Shown: positions 10,920 to 22,202 of the stretch, piece after piece
Position numbering within the stretch: position 1 is the first letter of the stretch
Layout of the letters: each line of letters starts with the position of its first letter
Source: Luzula sylvatica
Taxonomy: Eukaryota; Streptophyta; Magnoliopsida; Poales; Juncaceae
Direction: 5' to 3'
Length of the DNA: 64,000 bases
NCBI GenBank assembly: GCA_946800325.1
Contig: OX326961.1
Location: 49,812,293-49,876,292 of the forward strand
Notes under the pieces: model-generated
What the model was told of the DNA's origin: nothing
What the model saw: the letters and a program-made list of their open reading frames with translations, nothing else
Databases searched by the model: none
Position numbers and translations under genes: made by a program

Positions 10920-11288
10920 TTAGTATTATATTCTTGATTATTTTTAAATTTTAAAACAAATTAAATACATATATATATTATATTGATTATTAAGTATTAT
11001 TATGAATTAAAAATATAGTTATTGTATATAATATATTACTATGATTTTGATCATGATTTCAACAAAACGGTTACCCATTTACAAATTTTATTCGGATCCG
11101 GATAGTATCCGGATTCATATCCGGATCCATCAATAAAATAGCTCCTAGATCCGGATCCATACCCGTAAAAACGGATACGGTTCCGGATCCGGTTCCATCC
11201 GGATCCGGATATTTTTTTCGGATCCAGATATTTCTTCGGATACGGTTCGGGTCGGTACGGGCAATATCCGCCCCCATTGACACCCCTA
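10920..11288 (-). mobile_element. hAT-like non-autonomous element, GGATCCGG-rich end
   Basis: On the minus strand the right edge reads TAGGGGTGTCAATGGGGGCG, the common start of plant hAT-derived elements. It is followed by a subterminal array of CGGATCCGGAT-type motifs (11092-11240). It lies between the inverted LTR (11289-12057) and the integrase fragment, as an insertion into the minus-strand element would. The left end is not defined: AT-rich sequence 10920-11060 gives no clear terminal repeat. Confidence 0.45.
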
Positions 11289-11629
11289 CCCATACCACAC
11301 GTCTCCCACCGTCTTGACATGTCTCCGGTTGTGTTCGTGCGTCCCATGCCCACACGTTTCCACAGCCATTTACTCGTTTACTTCTCCGGTTTGATCACAA
11401 ACGAAGAGCTACAAAGTGCTAACTCCTCTACTCGTATCCACCGTGAATCGTAGCGCCTCGGTCGCGGATGCACCTGCCTAGACGATGCACCGGCGAACTT
11501 GCATGATTGCGTTTGATTCTCTAAACTGAAAAAATATCTTTTCTCTTTCTCTCTTTCTCTTCGCACTCTTCCAACACGTGATAAGAGTCTCTAATTTTTG
11601 GACTGAATTAGACTTCAATTCACTCAATG

Positions 11630-11663
<34 letters not shown>

Positions 11664-12057
11664 CATATTTATACTAAATATGATAATGATTGGGTCAAAG
11701 GTTGTGTATATCCAACATACACTTCCAGCATGAGGTTAGTTGGAACGCACCATGAGGTTAGTTGGAACGAACCATCTTCTGTCTCATTTCTGTGTTAATT
11801 CCAAATATCATTCGTAGTAGTCCGTTCGAACGAACATCATTATTAGTTCGAACGCAGCACTCCCTGGAATGAATATGTATAAAACCATTTTATACACGTA
11901 GCGGTCCGTTCGAACGGACCCTTAGTTCGAACGAACCACTCTCTGGAACTTAACTTTGCACAATCCTATTATGCATTTAATCAAACTCATGAACATCCAT
12001 GTTCATATATCCTTATATGTACACTTTTACTGTTGATCCAAAACTGTATTCCCTTCA
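11289..12057 (-). repeat. Diverged LTR, minus orientation, 3' part missing
   Basis: Read on the minus strand from 12057 it begins TGAAGGGAATACAG and follows the LTR at 9206-10115 over most of its length, until the hAT-like sequence cuts in at 11288. It would be the 5' LTR of the inverted integrase fragment. It carries palindromic motifs absent from the plus copy, such as GTCCGTTCGAACGGACC (11913-11929) and CCGTTCGAACGAAC (11822-11835), plus a (GA)n run. Confidence 0.6.
11632..11660. repeat. (GA)n microsatellite
   Basis: Uninterrupted GA dinucleotides, about 14 units, within the inverted LTR. Confidence 0.9.
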
Positions 12058-12589
12058 GAGAGACCTAGCTTGGGTGCGTGGTAAGGTCCCAGTGTGGACG
12101 TTGTTCAGAGGGAGAGTTCCTTGTGTCATGGAAGCTCTCTCGTGAGGTGTGGTGGTCGGGTTTGCTGGGGTGTTGTTACTCAGCCGACCTTGATGGCTTG
12201 GCCGGAGAGCATCTCTCGCTGACTCGGGTGTATTCTTGTTTATCATTGCTGGCTTGTTAGTATTTTTTTCTCAGTTTGTGTTGTGAGCGTTGTGAAGGTG
12301 TGGGTTTGAAACGGAGAATAACTAGCTTTGAGGAAGAAGAATGGGTATGGCCGCAGGTAGCAGAGAGGACTTCGTTTTTCGTGGCTTCTTTTTTGGTGAA
12401 ATGGCAATTCTTTACCATAAACCAGCCTCTGCCCATCGGTACTAACCTAGTTCTAGCCAGGGCATGTTTGGGGAGTGGTGCTAGACCTTCGTTTTCGGTC
12501 TTCCTATGGAGTCACCCTTTTTCGCCAGAAAATCGCACTTTAATTCAAAAACTCATCCGTTGTTTTAACACCATCATCTTAATTAGGGT
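12058..12589. other. Unassigned flank of the inverted LTR
   Basis: The base composition is more balanced than elsewhere and there are short open frames (for example 12276-12632), but no domain, splice pattern or homology is recognisable. Possibly remnant host or transposon sequence. Confidence 0.3.
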
Positions 12590-13040
12590 TAATAATTGTA
12601 TAAATTTTCATATTTTAGATGGGTATGTTTGATATTATCAGGTTTTACAAGTGTATTTATGAAACTTTCGGATTTTATTTGATATTTTCAAGGGTTTTGT
12701 AAGAGTATTCTAGAAGCTTCTGATTTTGGAAGGGTGTTTTTCAAAAATTTCAGATTTTATAGTGGAATATTTGGTATTTTCAGGTTCTAATGGGGGCATT
12801 TTTTATATTTTCAGATTTTAAAAGTGTATTTTTAAATATTCATATTTTAGATTGGTATGTTTGATATTTTTCAGGTTTCATAAGAGTATTATTGAATGTT
12901 TTAAGATTTTGGATGGGTATGTTTGATATTTTCAAATTTTAGATGGTTATTTTTGCAATTTTCATATTTGGAAGTATATATTTTAAATTCAGGTTCTGCA
13001 AGAATTTTTTTGAAATTTTCTGGTTTCAGAGGGGGTAGAG
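12590..13040. repeat. Degenerate tandem repeat, unit roughly 38-45 bp
   Basis: The phrase GGGTATGTTTGATATTTTC, followed by a gap and a variant of AGTGTATTTTTGAAA, recurs with drift about ten times (clear at 12619, 12855, 12915). T-rich. No ORF spans it. The irregular spacing marks an old minisatellite. Confidence 0.6.
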
Positions 13041-13534
13041 TAGAAACGTATAAAATATTCACACGTAAGAAAAACATCATATATTACCCTACTTAAGTAT
13101 ATTTTTAGTTTGCTTACCATTTGAATTGTTTCCCAAGTTATATTTCTTCAATTTTCGTGACAATTATTTTATTGATAATGAAAAATTAAACAATTTTGTA
13201 GCTATCACATTTTAACTATTTATCCTTAATAAGATGTTTAGTAACCAAGTAAAAAGAAGGAATGTGCAAATTTGAACCATATTTCCAGTTCTCATTTGGA
13301 TCTCACTGTTTTGAGCCAGCAAGCATATTAGTCTTTTTTTTTTTTTTTTTTTTTTTTTGAACCACACTTCTTTAATGAGAAAAATCGTATAATTATCCCT
13401 TCTAGATTATGGATATTTGTTGAACAAATAAAATATAATAATGATAATCTTAGTATGTGGCTCAAACTTAACTGTAATTTTCTTTTAGTGTATATACCTG
13501 ATTGGATATATAATATTATATATTTAAAATTTAA
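13041..13534. other. AT-rich spacer with a 25-T run
   Basis: No gene seen. A homopolymer T25 lies at 13334-13358. Such a tract could be the poly(A) end of a minus-strand retroposed sequence, but nothing recognisable adjoins it. Confidence 0.5.
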
Positions 13535-13655
13535 AATAAATATTAAGCTCAACAAATTTTAAATAATTCGATGAAAGCATCATTCGATGAAAGCAACAAA
13601 TTTTAAATAATATTAAGCTCAATAAATATTAAGCTCAACAAATTTTAAATAATGA
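13535..13655. repeat. Local tandem duplication with GATGAAAGCATCATTCGATG motif
   Basis: AATATTAAGCTCAACAAATT and TTCGATGAAAGC are repeated two or three times within 120 bp. The motif GATGAAAGCATCATTCGATG (13571-13590) and AATACGCAAAGAAGAAGAT (about 13658) also belong to the inverted-repeat arms at 15405-15540 and 22561-22704, so fragments of one sequence occur at three places. Confidence 0.6.
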
Positions 13656-13889
13656 CAATACGCAAAGAAGAAGATTTTTTTTTTTTTTTTTTTTTTTGCA
13701 AAAAAACCCTTAGGCATATATACATTGACACATTACATAAAAATTTCGTACAAAAACCACATGTCGATAAAATAAACGGCCTTAAACCCTTTAAGCCTAT
13801 AATACGTAATTCTATAACCTATTACATAAACTCGAATATAAAAAAATTCTCGCAATAAAATTTTCTTCACAATAGCCTTCATAGATATG

Positions 13890-14963
13890 TCATCGATAGA
13901 CAATGCTTAAACCTCGGTTTCTTGAAGACTTCAACGGGTTAATAATTGTGAATCGAGAAAAAAATTGTTGATCAAGTTTTGTGTAGGAAATGTTCGCAAT
14001 CATCGTGATTGTACGGGTTAAACATTCGAGGATGAATTGAAGTGGTGGAGCTTGATTATCGTCATCGGCGATTAAAAATACCGATGCATCGAGATCATTC
14101 CTCAATGATGGTCTGCTACCCTCTTCCAACATAAGAGGCGAGCACTTTTTCTTTGGTCGATAACGTTGTAATCCCCAGCGAGGCCTCCGCGTAAGTCGAG
14201 TCGAGCAGAAAAACGCGCCTCCGAAGCTGGCCAAGGAAGGGTGATGAGAGGAAGTTCTTGCGTTCGGTGTGGACTGTTGTGAAGAGGACGATGCAGGGGG
14301 TGGCAGAGTGGAGGAGATGTGATGTGATGAAGACTCTTGTATTGCAATTGGTACATATCCGTTAGAGTTAAGCGATCCGAGAGCCTCAGTAAACCGAACC
14401 CGGATAATGGTCCATTGCCAACCATATGCGACATGTACGCGAAGGGGAATAGCAGCGAGTATACGGACACGTACAGTACACCGGGGCCTTGATCGATCAT
14501 CACCGGTTAAATTAGGCCGATCAACCGAAATAAGGGTGCCGAAAGTTGCTATGGACTGTCGGATGTAATCGATATGCCAAAATAAGGAAGGGAAGTCGTG
14601 TAATTCGATCGCCATGTTCCATAGAATGTCGAAAGCTTGTGGTGGTGGTGATGGAGACCATCGCCTAGGTGAGACACTAAGGTTGTCTTCCCAAAATCGC
14701 GAGTCTTCGAGAACCGCTGCAGTGGAGATGTGAGGTGGAGGTTTTAAATTAACCGAGTTCTGAGTGGACTGGTAGAGCTGAGATCCAGCCCCTATATCGC
14801 TGTATTTACTACTGACGGTTTCGCGGATAGACTCTAGAGATGGCTCGGTTAGAACTATCGAGGCTTCAAGATCCGTCTTCAGAGATTGGGTGAGACCTCC
14901 TTTCGAGAAGAGACAAGCAAGAGCTGAGTATGGCGATGACATACTCAGGTTGAAATCCCCCAT
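13890..14963 (-). CDS. Uncharacterised protein with a DUF4283-like segment
   Basis: A 357-codon frame starting at the ATG at 14963 (the open frame extends five codons further upstream without an ATG). A central segment, about residues 120-195 (FDILWNMAIELHDFPSLFWH, then IRQSIATFGTLISVD and a later CTVRVRI), recalls the plant DUF4283 family, in which a hydrophobic strand, LW/FW, 'IASxFG' and 'VD' recur. DUF4283 proteins are often retroelement-derived nucleic-acid-binding proteins. I see no CCHC zinc knuckle, only a Ser/His/Pro-rich linker (about 215-245). No introns are evident. There are no membrane segments and no signal peptide. A relic of retroelement ORF1 or a domesticated single-exon gene are both possible. 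The DUF4283 link is by pattern only; the frame itself is long for AT-rich DNA and has balanced codon use. Confidence 0.5.
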   Translation of the reverse strand: MGDFNLSMSSPYSALACLFSKGGLTQSLKTDLEASIVLTEPSLESIRETVSSKYSDIGAGSQLYQSTQNSVNLKPPPHISTAAVLEDSRFWEDNLSVSPRRWSPSPPPQAFDILWNMAIELHDFPSLFWHIDYIRQSIATFGTLISVDRPNLTGDDRSRPRCTVRVRILAAIPLRVHVAYGWQWTIIRVRFTEALGSLNSNGYVPIAIQESSSHHISSTLPPPASSSSQQSTPNARTSSHHPSLASFGGAFFCSTRLTRRPRWGLQRYRPKKKCSPLMLEEGSRPSLRNDLDASVFLIADDDNQAPPLQFILECLTRTITMIANISYTKLDQQFFSRFTIINPLKSSRNRGLSIVYR

Positions 14964-15404
14964 TTCGAAACAACCCAATCAGGATAGTTAGGGCAAGTTG
15001 ATATATCACAAAGCTATAAACAAGAATTGAGGTTAAGAATCCACCTTTCTTGCAGATTGGGATGTAGATCGGGAGAGAAGAGGGAAAAGATTCGCACTAG
15101 GCACTGTCACTATAACTGTTACTGTCGATTAAGTGGAGAGAGAGCAAAAAACGAAGATTCGGTAGCCGTGCTGTACCGATCAGTGGAAAAAAGAAGAAAC
15201 CCGGTGGAGGGGAGAATAGCAGGCGGAAGGTGGCTTTGTTACGGGGCCGGAGCCATCGCAGATCGGAGATCCGGTGGTTTCTTGGCGGTTTCTTGACGGT
15301 TTCTTGGCGATTTTGCCTTTCCTCCCGAGAAGGGGCTTCAGAAGGTGGCTTTGTTACTGAGTATTGCACACTTGCCCAATAGTTTAAACTTTAAAGTTTT
15401 TCAG
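14964..15404 (-). other. Upstream region of the DUF4283-like ORF
   Basis: No gene. On the plus strand, GGTTTCTTGGCG and GGTTTCTTGACG are repeated in tandem at 15273-15311. GC content is higher than in the flanks, fitting a transcribed leader. No clear TATA box was seen. Confidence 0.35.
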
Positions 15405-15540
15405 CAAAGAAGAAGATGAAAGCATCATTCGATGAGTTAATATCTGATCTGATTTTATGTGGATACAAGTTTTGGATATTTTGTGTTCTACTAAATAGGT
15501 AAACTGACACTACTTAATTTTATATTTAAAAAGAAATCAC
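15405..15540 (+). repeat. Inverted-repeat arm A (partner 22561-22704)
   Basis: About 136 bp that reappear in reverse complement at 22561-22704 with few differences. Shared blocks include ATGAAAGCATCATTCGATGA and GTTTTGGATATTTTGTG. The partner has about 8 extra bases near TTAATTATTAATTT. The pair brackets the membrane-protein gene. Confidence 0.75.
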
Positions 15541-16786
15541 GGTACATGCATATATATATATATATACTACGTAACAGCAATAATATATCAAAATGTTGCC
15601 CTAGCCAGTATTAATTCATAATGTTTTTTCATATTAAAGTTCTATTTACTATTTTTACATTTATTGAAAAAAAAGATATTTGGCGGCTGTGAAGAAGGGA
15701 AAAAAAAGAAGAAAGCAAAATCCTAAATTTAGGGGGAGGTGAAGTTCTAGATGGCAAAGCCGACCCCCAAAATCTTAAAATTAGGAATACAAATGTGTTT
15801 TTTCTTTGAAAGTCGAGTTTGCTTTAAATATATAGTTACTAGAAATATCAAATTAAGGATCTTATTCTGACAGTCAATTTAAAATTATCTTTAATATTTT
15901 TGAAAGTAGAGTTTGCTCACGGAAGACAAACGATAATGAAACTATATGCAACAAAATAGACATTAGTATTTATATGGAAATTTTTCGATTCTAATCTAGT
16001 TTTTAAAGAATATTCACGAAATAACCAAGTTTTTAAATCAATTTACGAAATGTCTTTTGCGGGGTATGATTGTCCGCCTGTCAGAAAAAGGACGGTGTAT
16101 GATTGTCCGCCTTTCATTAATTTTAAATAATTAGTTAATTGAACCGTCAAGTTAGCATCGAAGAAAGGCGGTGTATGGCAGGCGGAGGCGGTAAATGAAA
16201 AGCCGCCTTCCATCCATCAAATAGTTGCCTTCCATCGATCAAATAGTTGTAGTGTTCTAATTTGCTACGTGACACTAAAAATCTTCATGAAGCTGAATGA
16301 AATATTTATTCTCATTTTATGAAATACATTAAAAGACACTAAGAAAGAATATGTGTTTAAATTTATTAAAAAAAGAAAATTTTAAGATCAGGTAATTTTT
16401 TGGTAATTTAAAATAAATAATTTGTCTATATAATATTTACGCTCATTTTATGAAAAACATTGTAACATTTGAAAAAAATTAAAAAAATAAATTATCTACA
16501 TATTATTATTTATTTATTTGATTCATAAAAAAAAAATTATGACATGATATGGGTTGCACCAATTATTTCACTCTTTTGTTCATTTGAATGTTGTATTTAT
16601 TTGCCCTCCATTCGGACTATTTGTCATATATTTAAAGAAAATGATGGGTAGAAGTAAATAATAATGAGTGATTTGATGATGTCCATGCAATTCATCTCCC
16701 GTGAAGGCTCATGATATATTTCTCCAAATATTGGAATTTTTAATTTTAAATAAGATATATTTCTCCAAATTTTACCATAATATATT
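15541..16786. other. AT-rich spacer, no gene seen
   Basis: No ORF or RNA gene. A (TA)n run lies near 15550. GGTGTATGATTGTCCGCC occurs at 16091-16108 with a partial copy upstream (gtatgattgtccgcctg, 16064-16080), a small direct repeat. Short near-repeats of TCCATC(A/G)ATCAAATAGTTG lie at about 16210-16250. Confidence 0.5.
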
Positions 16787-17076
16787 TTATGAACTACTAA
16801 TTAATACATTTAATTAAAATAATAACTAGTACATGTTGGTTGTTAACTTAATACATAATTAATATTTATTCGAATTCATAAATTTGAATAAATTTTACTG
16901 AATATTTAATTATATGTTTTAATTAGCACGTTAATTAAATGTAATTGTTTGTAATGGAGAATTCGGCAGGTACATTTTGGGGTGTAATAAATTTTAATTT
17001 TTTTTCGAAACCTGTCAAGTAACTTTTAAAAAAAAAAATCAATACCCCAAAATGTAACTGCCGAATTCTCCATTAC
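16787..17076. repeat. AT-rich MITE family, copy with facing terminal repeats
   Basis: 16953-16985 (GTAATGGAGAATTCGGCAGG then TACATTTTGGGGT) is mirrored by 17042-17076 in reverse complement, giving two element ends facing each other about 60 bp apart. The body to the left (16796-16950), with GAATTCATAAATTTGAATAA, is shared with copies at 18262-18600, 27650-27870, 34745-34970 and part of 37690-37830. The elements are AT-rich and have no coding capacity. Confidence 0.65.
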
Positions 17077-18008
17077 GAAAAATAACTTGAAAAACTTGGT
17101 TATTTTGTTATTTTTGTTAAAACTTGGTTATTTTGTTATAATATAAACATATAGTAAAAAATTTATATAGACAAATATTCTTATGTTGCATGGATTCAAA
17201 AACTTGGTATGTCAGTACAACAATTATTTTCAATAATAAATATGATACGTCCTTTTATATAATATTTTATTTTTTTAATAATAAATTATATATTTAATTG
17301 TTTTTAGTTGTTAGATATTATATTATATATTATAAGTAATATAATAAAAAATAATTTATTGTCGAAAATAATATTGTAAAATTAAATGTTTATATTATAT
17401 TTCACGTGTTATAATTCATACAATTCATAAAATATTTTAAATTCTAGGACTTCTGGATGAAAAAAGAATCTTAATTTAAATTGAGAAATGGCATGAAATA
17501 TAGATCCAATCTCTTTTTCCTCAAGTACCACGGTCCAACTTCTCCGTCATATTTTATTTTGAGTTGTGAAACCCATACAATGGATGGTGATGATGAAGCC
17601 ACGTAGACACTTGCTCCTTGGGCTTTACATTGAAGCCACAGGAGAAACGCACTCCTTTGAAAGAGGTGTCTAATATCTATTGAAGGCGGGAATGGCTCTT
17701 GAGAAAGGTGTGAATGATCCTTAGAAAAAGAGACGCGAAGCAAGAGAAGAGTGTGAAGTGTGTGAAAGAAAATAGGAGGCGTTCATACGGTAATTTTAAA
17801 TGGACGTGAAAGATGTGTTTTCGTAAAAAATTAATGAGTATTATATGACGTGGCACAATAAAAAATGAGAAAACTATTTATAAAATATATTAGTAGGATT
17901 AATTAATACGAGAAATATGTTAAATATAATTAAAAGATAATTTAATAAATTAAATATAAATATATAATTTGAATTTTTTTTCTTCGAATAACTAATATTG
18001 GACAAGAA

Positions 18009-18062
<54 letters not shown>

Positions 18063-18261
18063 AATATTTTCTATGGTATCTTTGAAAGAAGCAATATTGA
18101 TGGGTTCCATCATAAAGGTAATTTGATTTTAGGAGCATTTCTGCATGTAACTCCTTATGGGATGAAAATTCGAAAAATAACTTCATTTTTAAAAATATTC
18201 CAGAAATGACCCTAACCGGGTTTTTAAATCCCGGTGCTACAGTGTTTTGAAAGAAAAAATT
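17077..18261. other. AT-rich spacer with (AT)n
   Basis: No convincing gene. A pure (AT)n run of about 44 bases lies at 18016-18059. A 90-codon minus frame at 17471-17743 lacks any recognisable domain. Confidence 0.5.
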
Positions 18262-18600
18262 TATTCTCCTCCAAAATGTACCTACTGAATTCTCCATCTA
18301 TGTTCTAGTTAGTATATTTAAATAAAATGATAACTAGTACATGTTAGTTATTAACTTAATACATAATTAATATTTAATCGAATTCATAAATTTGAATAAA
18401 TATTAATCTATATTTAATGATATGTTCTAATTATTCTCCTCTAAAATGTACCCACCGAATTTTTCATTATTGAACTATTACATTTAATTAACGTGATAAT
18501 TAGAACATGTCATTAAATATTCATTAATATTTATTCCAATTTATGAATTCGAATAAATATTAATTATGTATTAAATTAATAACTAATATGTCCCAACAAA
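18262..18600. repeat. AT-rich MITE family, two tandem partial copies
   Basis: Two consecutive units begin TTCTCCTCCAAAATGTACC (18262) and TTCTCCTCTAAAATGTACCC (18434). Each is followed by GAATT, 'catttaat' and the block GAATAAATATTAAT. They belong to the same family as 16787-17076. Confidence 0.6.
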
Positions 18601-18731
18601 TATTCCAATTTTGGAGAATTTCAATTAGTTTTTGATAAGGATCACCCACAACAAGTCCCCACAAATATTCTCCAATTAAATCCAAACCCCAAAATCCCAA
18701 CAGTTTGCTCTCTGGATTTGCGATCGACTTT

Positions 18732-18818
18732 GATAAACCAATCAGTAAAATGGGGAGTCCACAGCACAAATCTCCTTCACGGGGAAAAGATGAAAATGGA
18801 GGAGGGTTTATGTCCCTC
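18732..18818 (+). repeat. Inverted-repeat arm B (partner 22115-22202)
   Basis: GATAAACCAATCAGTAAAAT, followed by GGAGTCCACAGCACAAATCT and TGAAAATGGAGGAGGG, is found inverted at 22115-22202. It lies inside arm pair A in the order expected of one large inverted duplication, with unequal spacers. Confidence 0.75.
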
Positions 18819-18941
18819 GGTTTCTAGAAAGGGCATTTATAGTCAAATAAAATTGTATTGAATGATTTATGTAATTAAAATTAATACGGTTAATTGGATG
18901 GCAAGTTTACTACTGTTTGAAAGAGATACGGCTCCCCTTTG

Positions 18942-18948
18942 TATAAAA
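18942..18948 (+). promoter_or_regulatory. TATA box of the membrane-protein gene
   Basis: TATAAAA lies 76 bp before the ATG at 19018. The predicted transcript start is near 18973, giving a leader of about 45 nt rich in CT and A, as in plant genes. Its position supports the upstream first exon over the later ATG at 19436. Confidence 0.6.
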
Positions 18949-19017
18949 TGGGCCTCCCCCTGGAAAAACAAAAGCAAGATTTCCTCGTCTCTTCACTTTC
19001 TTCTCCAAATACCAGCA

Positions 19018-20837
19018 ATGAAGCAACAAGATATTGTGACTCTAATCAGATGCCAGCCAGCAGAAGGTATTTTAATCTCGAGTTTTTTCCAGTAACCAAT
19101 ATGATAGTACTAGTACTAGCCTCCGATTAGGGCTTACATGGTTTAGGGTTGAAAAACCAAAAAGAATATCATTCTGCAATTGGAAAAACTAAATCGAATA
19201 TACTTTTGATTCTTATTGGGGCTTCAGTTATATACTTCTGTTTCTTTATTGTTTTTTTTTCAGTAATAATATACTTTCAGATTTATTATATAGATTCTTT
19301 GTTTCTTTTTTGGGCTTCCTTTATATTATATTGAATATTGAATCTTTGTTTTTGTTTTTTACTTGGAATTTTCACTTTTAGTTTGGCAAATTTTACCTTT
19401 CTCAGTATTTCACCACCAACAACCTCAATATACTAATGAGCATGTTTTACGCAGTGCAAGTAATTTCGCTTACAACTAAAAGTGTTGTTGCAAAAGGTGA
19501 GACCGGCGCTTCTCTGGGAGAAGAAAATCAAAATCTCTCAAAACGAGGACCTAGCGGAGAAGACATAGAAAAGAATATGTCACCACACGAGGACGAGGTT
19601 CGATATATTTTTTGGTCACTTTCAAAAAAACCACATAGAAAATAAAAAAAATGTCACCTTGCAGAATCTGACGGATGGGAGACCGAGAGTTGCAATGTGT
19701 CAACGTGCACATAGCTTCACAGAAAACATGATTTGCATGTCTGTTCCTACGCTAGGAAGCATCATTCTTTCAACGATAATGCAAAACGAACACCCGCCCA
19801 CTCGATTTGTACTCCTGATAATATGCATAGTTCTCTGCACACTTAATGGATTGCTTGGGGCTATGATTTTGGTGATAGTTAATTTAACTAAACTGAAAAG
19901 TAAAAAATACGTTCAAACAACCGTAATCCTGGCACATGCGTGCACATACCTTCAAATAATGGCAACTTTCGTCCTCGCCCAAATCCAAAGGGAGAAGCTC
20001 TTAGATCCCAGTTCTCTAAGCATAATGTTGATTTTTCTCCTGTACTGTTGGACCCAATCGGTACGAGGAGATGGGGGTGGGGATTCCAATGAAAGTTTGG
20101 ATGAGAGAAACATAAAATTGGTACAATACAATGTCGAGTTTTCTTCAAATGCGACTTTATTATTGTACGCTTCTTTAATAGCGAGGGAATTGCCAGTTTC
20201 GAAGGACACTGCATTGAAAAAGGGTTTTCAATTAGCCGAGTTTCTGGTATTTTTTACATGCTGCGTAGGTTCTGTCACTGCACTAGCTTGCACTTTTCCG
20301 CCAATGACAAAAAACTTAAACTGGCAATTAGAGCTGAATACGTTAAGGAGGTTGAATTGGGGGTTGCTAATCTTAACGATTTTAAGCATCTTTTGTATTA
20401 CGTGGGAACTTTGCAAGGTAAACACTTTAATAAGCATTATAGTGCCTGGTGTACTGGTTGCAATTGCAGTGTGCACCGAGAAAAACAAAGAAGCGGTTAA
20501 AGATACCGCTACAATTCGAGACGGCATAGACCAATCAGAAGAAGACCACGAAAAACCAATATCATTCGCATTGACGAATGTCAGCTTTGGTATCCTAAAT
20601 ATAGTATCATTTCTTAAAGGACAACAAGAATTGAATAAAATACAAATTTCACTGGCACTGGTTAGTTCAGCCTCCACAACCATTAGTTTGGGGTGGAGGT
20701 TTGTACTTCAAGGGACACTGAGAAAACCAATTTCGCGGCGAATGGTTAAAGTTCTAAGCGGTGCTTGTACGACGTGCATTCTCATCCAAACAGTGCTGAC
20801 CTTTGTCTGTACTTTGAAGTGGATTATTCATTATTGA
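19018..20837 (+). CDS. Multi-pass membrane protein of unknown function (three exons)
   Basis: Proposed exons 19018-19066, 19455-19597 and 19665-20837 give 454 residues. The splice phases fit: exon 1 ends with one codon base before GTATTT, exon 2 starts after TTACGCAG, intron 2 (67 bp) is GTTCGA...CTTGCAG between whole codons, and the long frame continues without a break. The N-terminal roughly 70 residues are polar (GEENQNLSKRGPS); about eight or nine hydrophobic helices follow, for example FVLLIICIVLCTLNGLLGAM, VILAHACTYLQIMATFVLA, LAEFLVFFTCCVGSVTALAC, LNWGLLILTILSIFCITWEL, LISIIVPGVLVAIAVC and CTTCILIQTVLTFVCTL. A charged loop (DGIDQSEEDHEK) separates the last helices. No family is recognised and there is no catalytic motif or transporter signature. 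If exon 1 is wrong, translation could start at 19436. Spliced 3' UTR may exist, with an acceptor-like GTCGCAG near 20937-20943. Confidence 0.65.
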
Positions 20838-22114
20838 TCGCAGTACCATATATTATCCTTCTAACAAAGTTTATCATTCATTCATTTACTTTACTTATTT
20901 ATTTAGTTTGCTAAGTTTAATTATTTTCTTGTACAGTCGCAGGACGCGGGCCTATCTTTCACACCGATGCCAATATTTTTGGGAATCGGGGTGACAAGAG
21001 AGACAATGGAGCTCTCCAGTTTCTATTCTTCTAAAAGAAATTAGTTATGGGCTTTATGAATTGGGATGTGAAAATATATTCAACGGTTGAATTTATTTCT
21101 CCTATCTACAATCAAAGGCTCAAGATTAAAGTATAAAGGATGCAAGATTATTGGACACACTCTTCGATCGAGTATGTATACGTGTCTAAAACAGTTAGTT
21201 AAAGTGTATTGTAATTGGTCCAAGTGTCAATTGTGTATTAGTTAGAACTAGATAAGATTTGCTTAAGAAAGTGGTCACATGTGGCAGTCTGTGATTGGTG
21301 TATATGTATAGCATAGATTAGTTAGGTAACTAATCTCTATTTAAGAGTCTGTAATCAGTAGATTAAATTAATGAGAATGTAATTCAATCTTACACAAATT
21401 AAACTCTAAATCAAATCTTCTCTATAATTCAATTTAACAGGGGGAGGAATTTAATATACCTATGTATATTGTCTATATTTATCTATAAACTCGTAATAAC
21501 TTGTAATAAATTGTTGGGATTTATACCTTCCCAACAATCCTTTATACCTCTAATTAACACACTTAATTAAGTGTGTTAATCAGAGATATATAGGATGTGG
21601 TGGTGAGTTCTGGGAGAAAAGTAAATGGCCTCTAAATTGTATCTAATACAAGGACAATACCCACGGGCTCTAAGCGACCGGTATTTTAGTTGTGTTTACC
21701 TTGTAACGAACTATATAATTAAATTTTCTTTCTTAACTTTTCCACTACTTTTATCATTGTTATTTTCCATCATTACAATTTGATTTATTAATTTTGTTGT
21801 TAAATATATAGGCATTTAACAATGATAGTTTGGACAAATATAGATAGTCTACCTACTAATCTAAAAGTATCATTGTAATGATCATATTGATAATTATCTT
21901 TTTGAAACTGTAATAATACCAATATATAATGCCTCCATTGTATATGTACATTACAATAAACAATCAAACATATAGTCTAAAATGGTTTGTTCATAGATAA
22001 TAACGTTGGTCTCACTTACATATGTCCCGAGTTTGAAACTTTAAGGACCTTTCACATTTTTGGTTTGAGAAAAAAAGATTTTAGTTAAATAAATCATTCA
22101 GTAAATATTTAAAC
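20838..22114. other. 3' flank of membrane-protein gene, AT-rich
   Basis: No gene. At 20944-21060 the sequence is less AT-rich and may be a spliced 3' UTR exon. A palindrome, AATTAACACACTTAATTAAG with mirrored GTGTGTTAATC, lies at 21553-21585 inside a small MITE-like block (about 21510-21620) resembling the one at 28527-28785. Confidence 0.45.
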
Positions 22115-22202
22115 AGAGGGACGTAAACCCTCCTTCATTTTCATCTTTTCCTCGTGAAGGAGATTTGTGCTGTGGACTCTCCATTTTACTGATTGGTTTA
22201 TC
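22115..22202 (-). repeat. Inverted-repeat arm B'
   Basis: Reverse complement of 18732-18818 with a few changes (CTCCATTTTACTGATTGGTT against the partner). See arm B. Confidence 0.75.

Noticed and set aside
11051..11355. Two overlapping minus frames rich in GSGYESG/DPD motifs
   Set aside because: They follow the GGATCCGG repeat of the hAT-like end and are not a gene.
18016..18059. (AT)n as a matrix-attachment site or origin
   Set aside because: Simple repeats of this type are common in plant spacers; nothing else supports the role.
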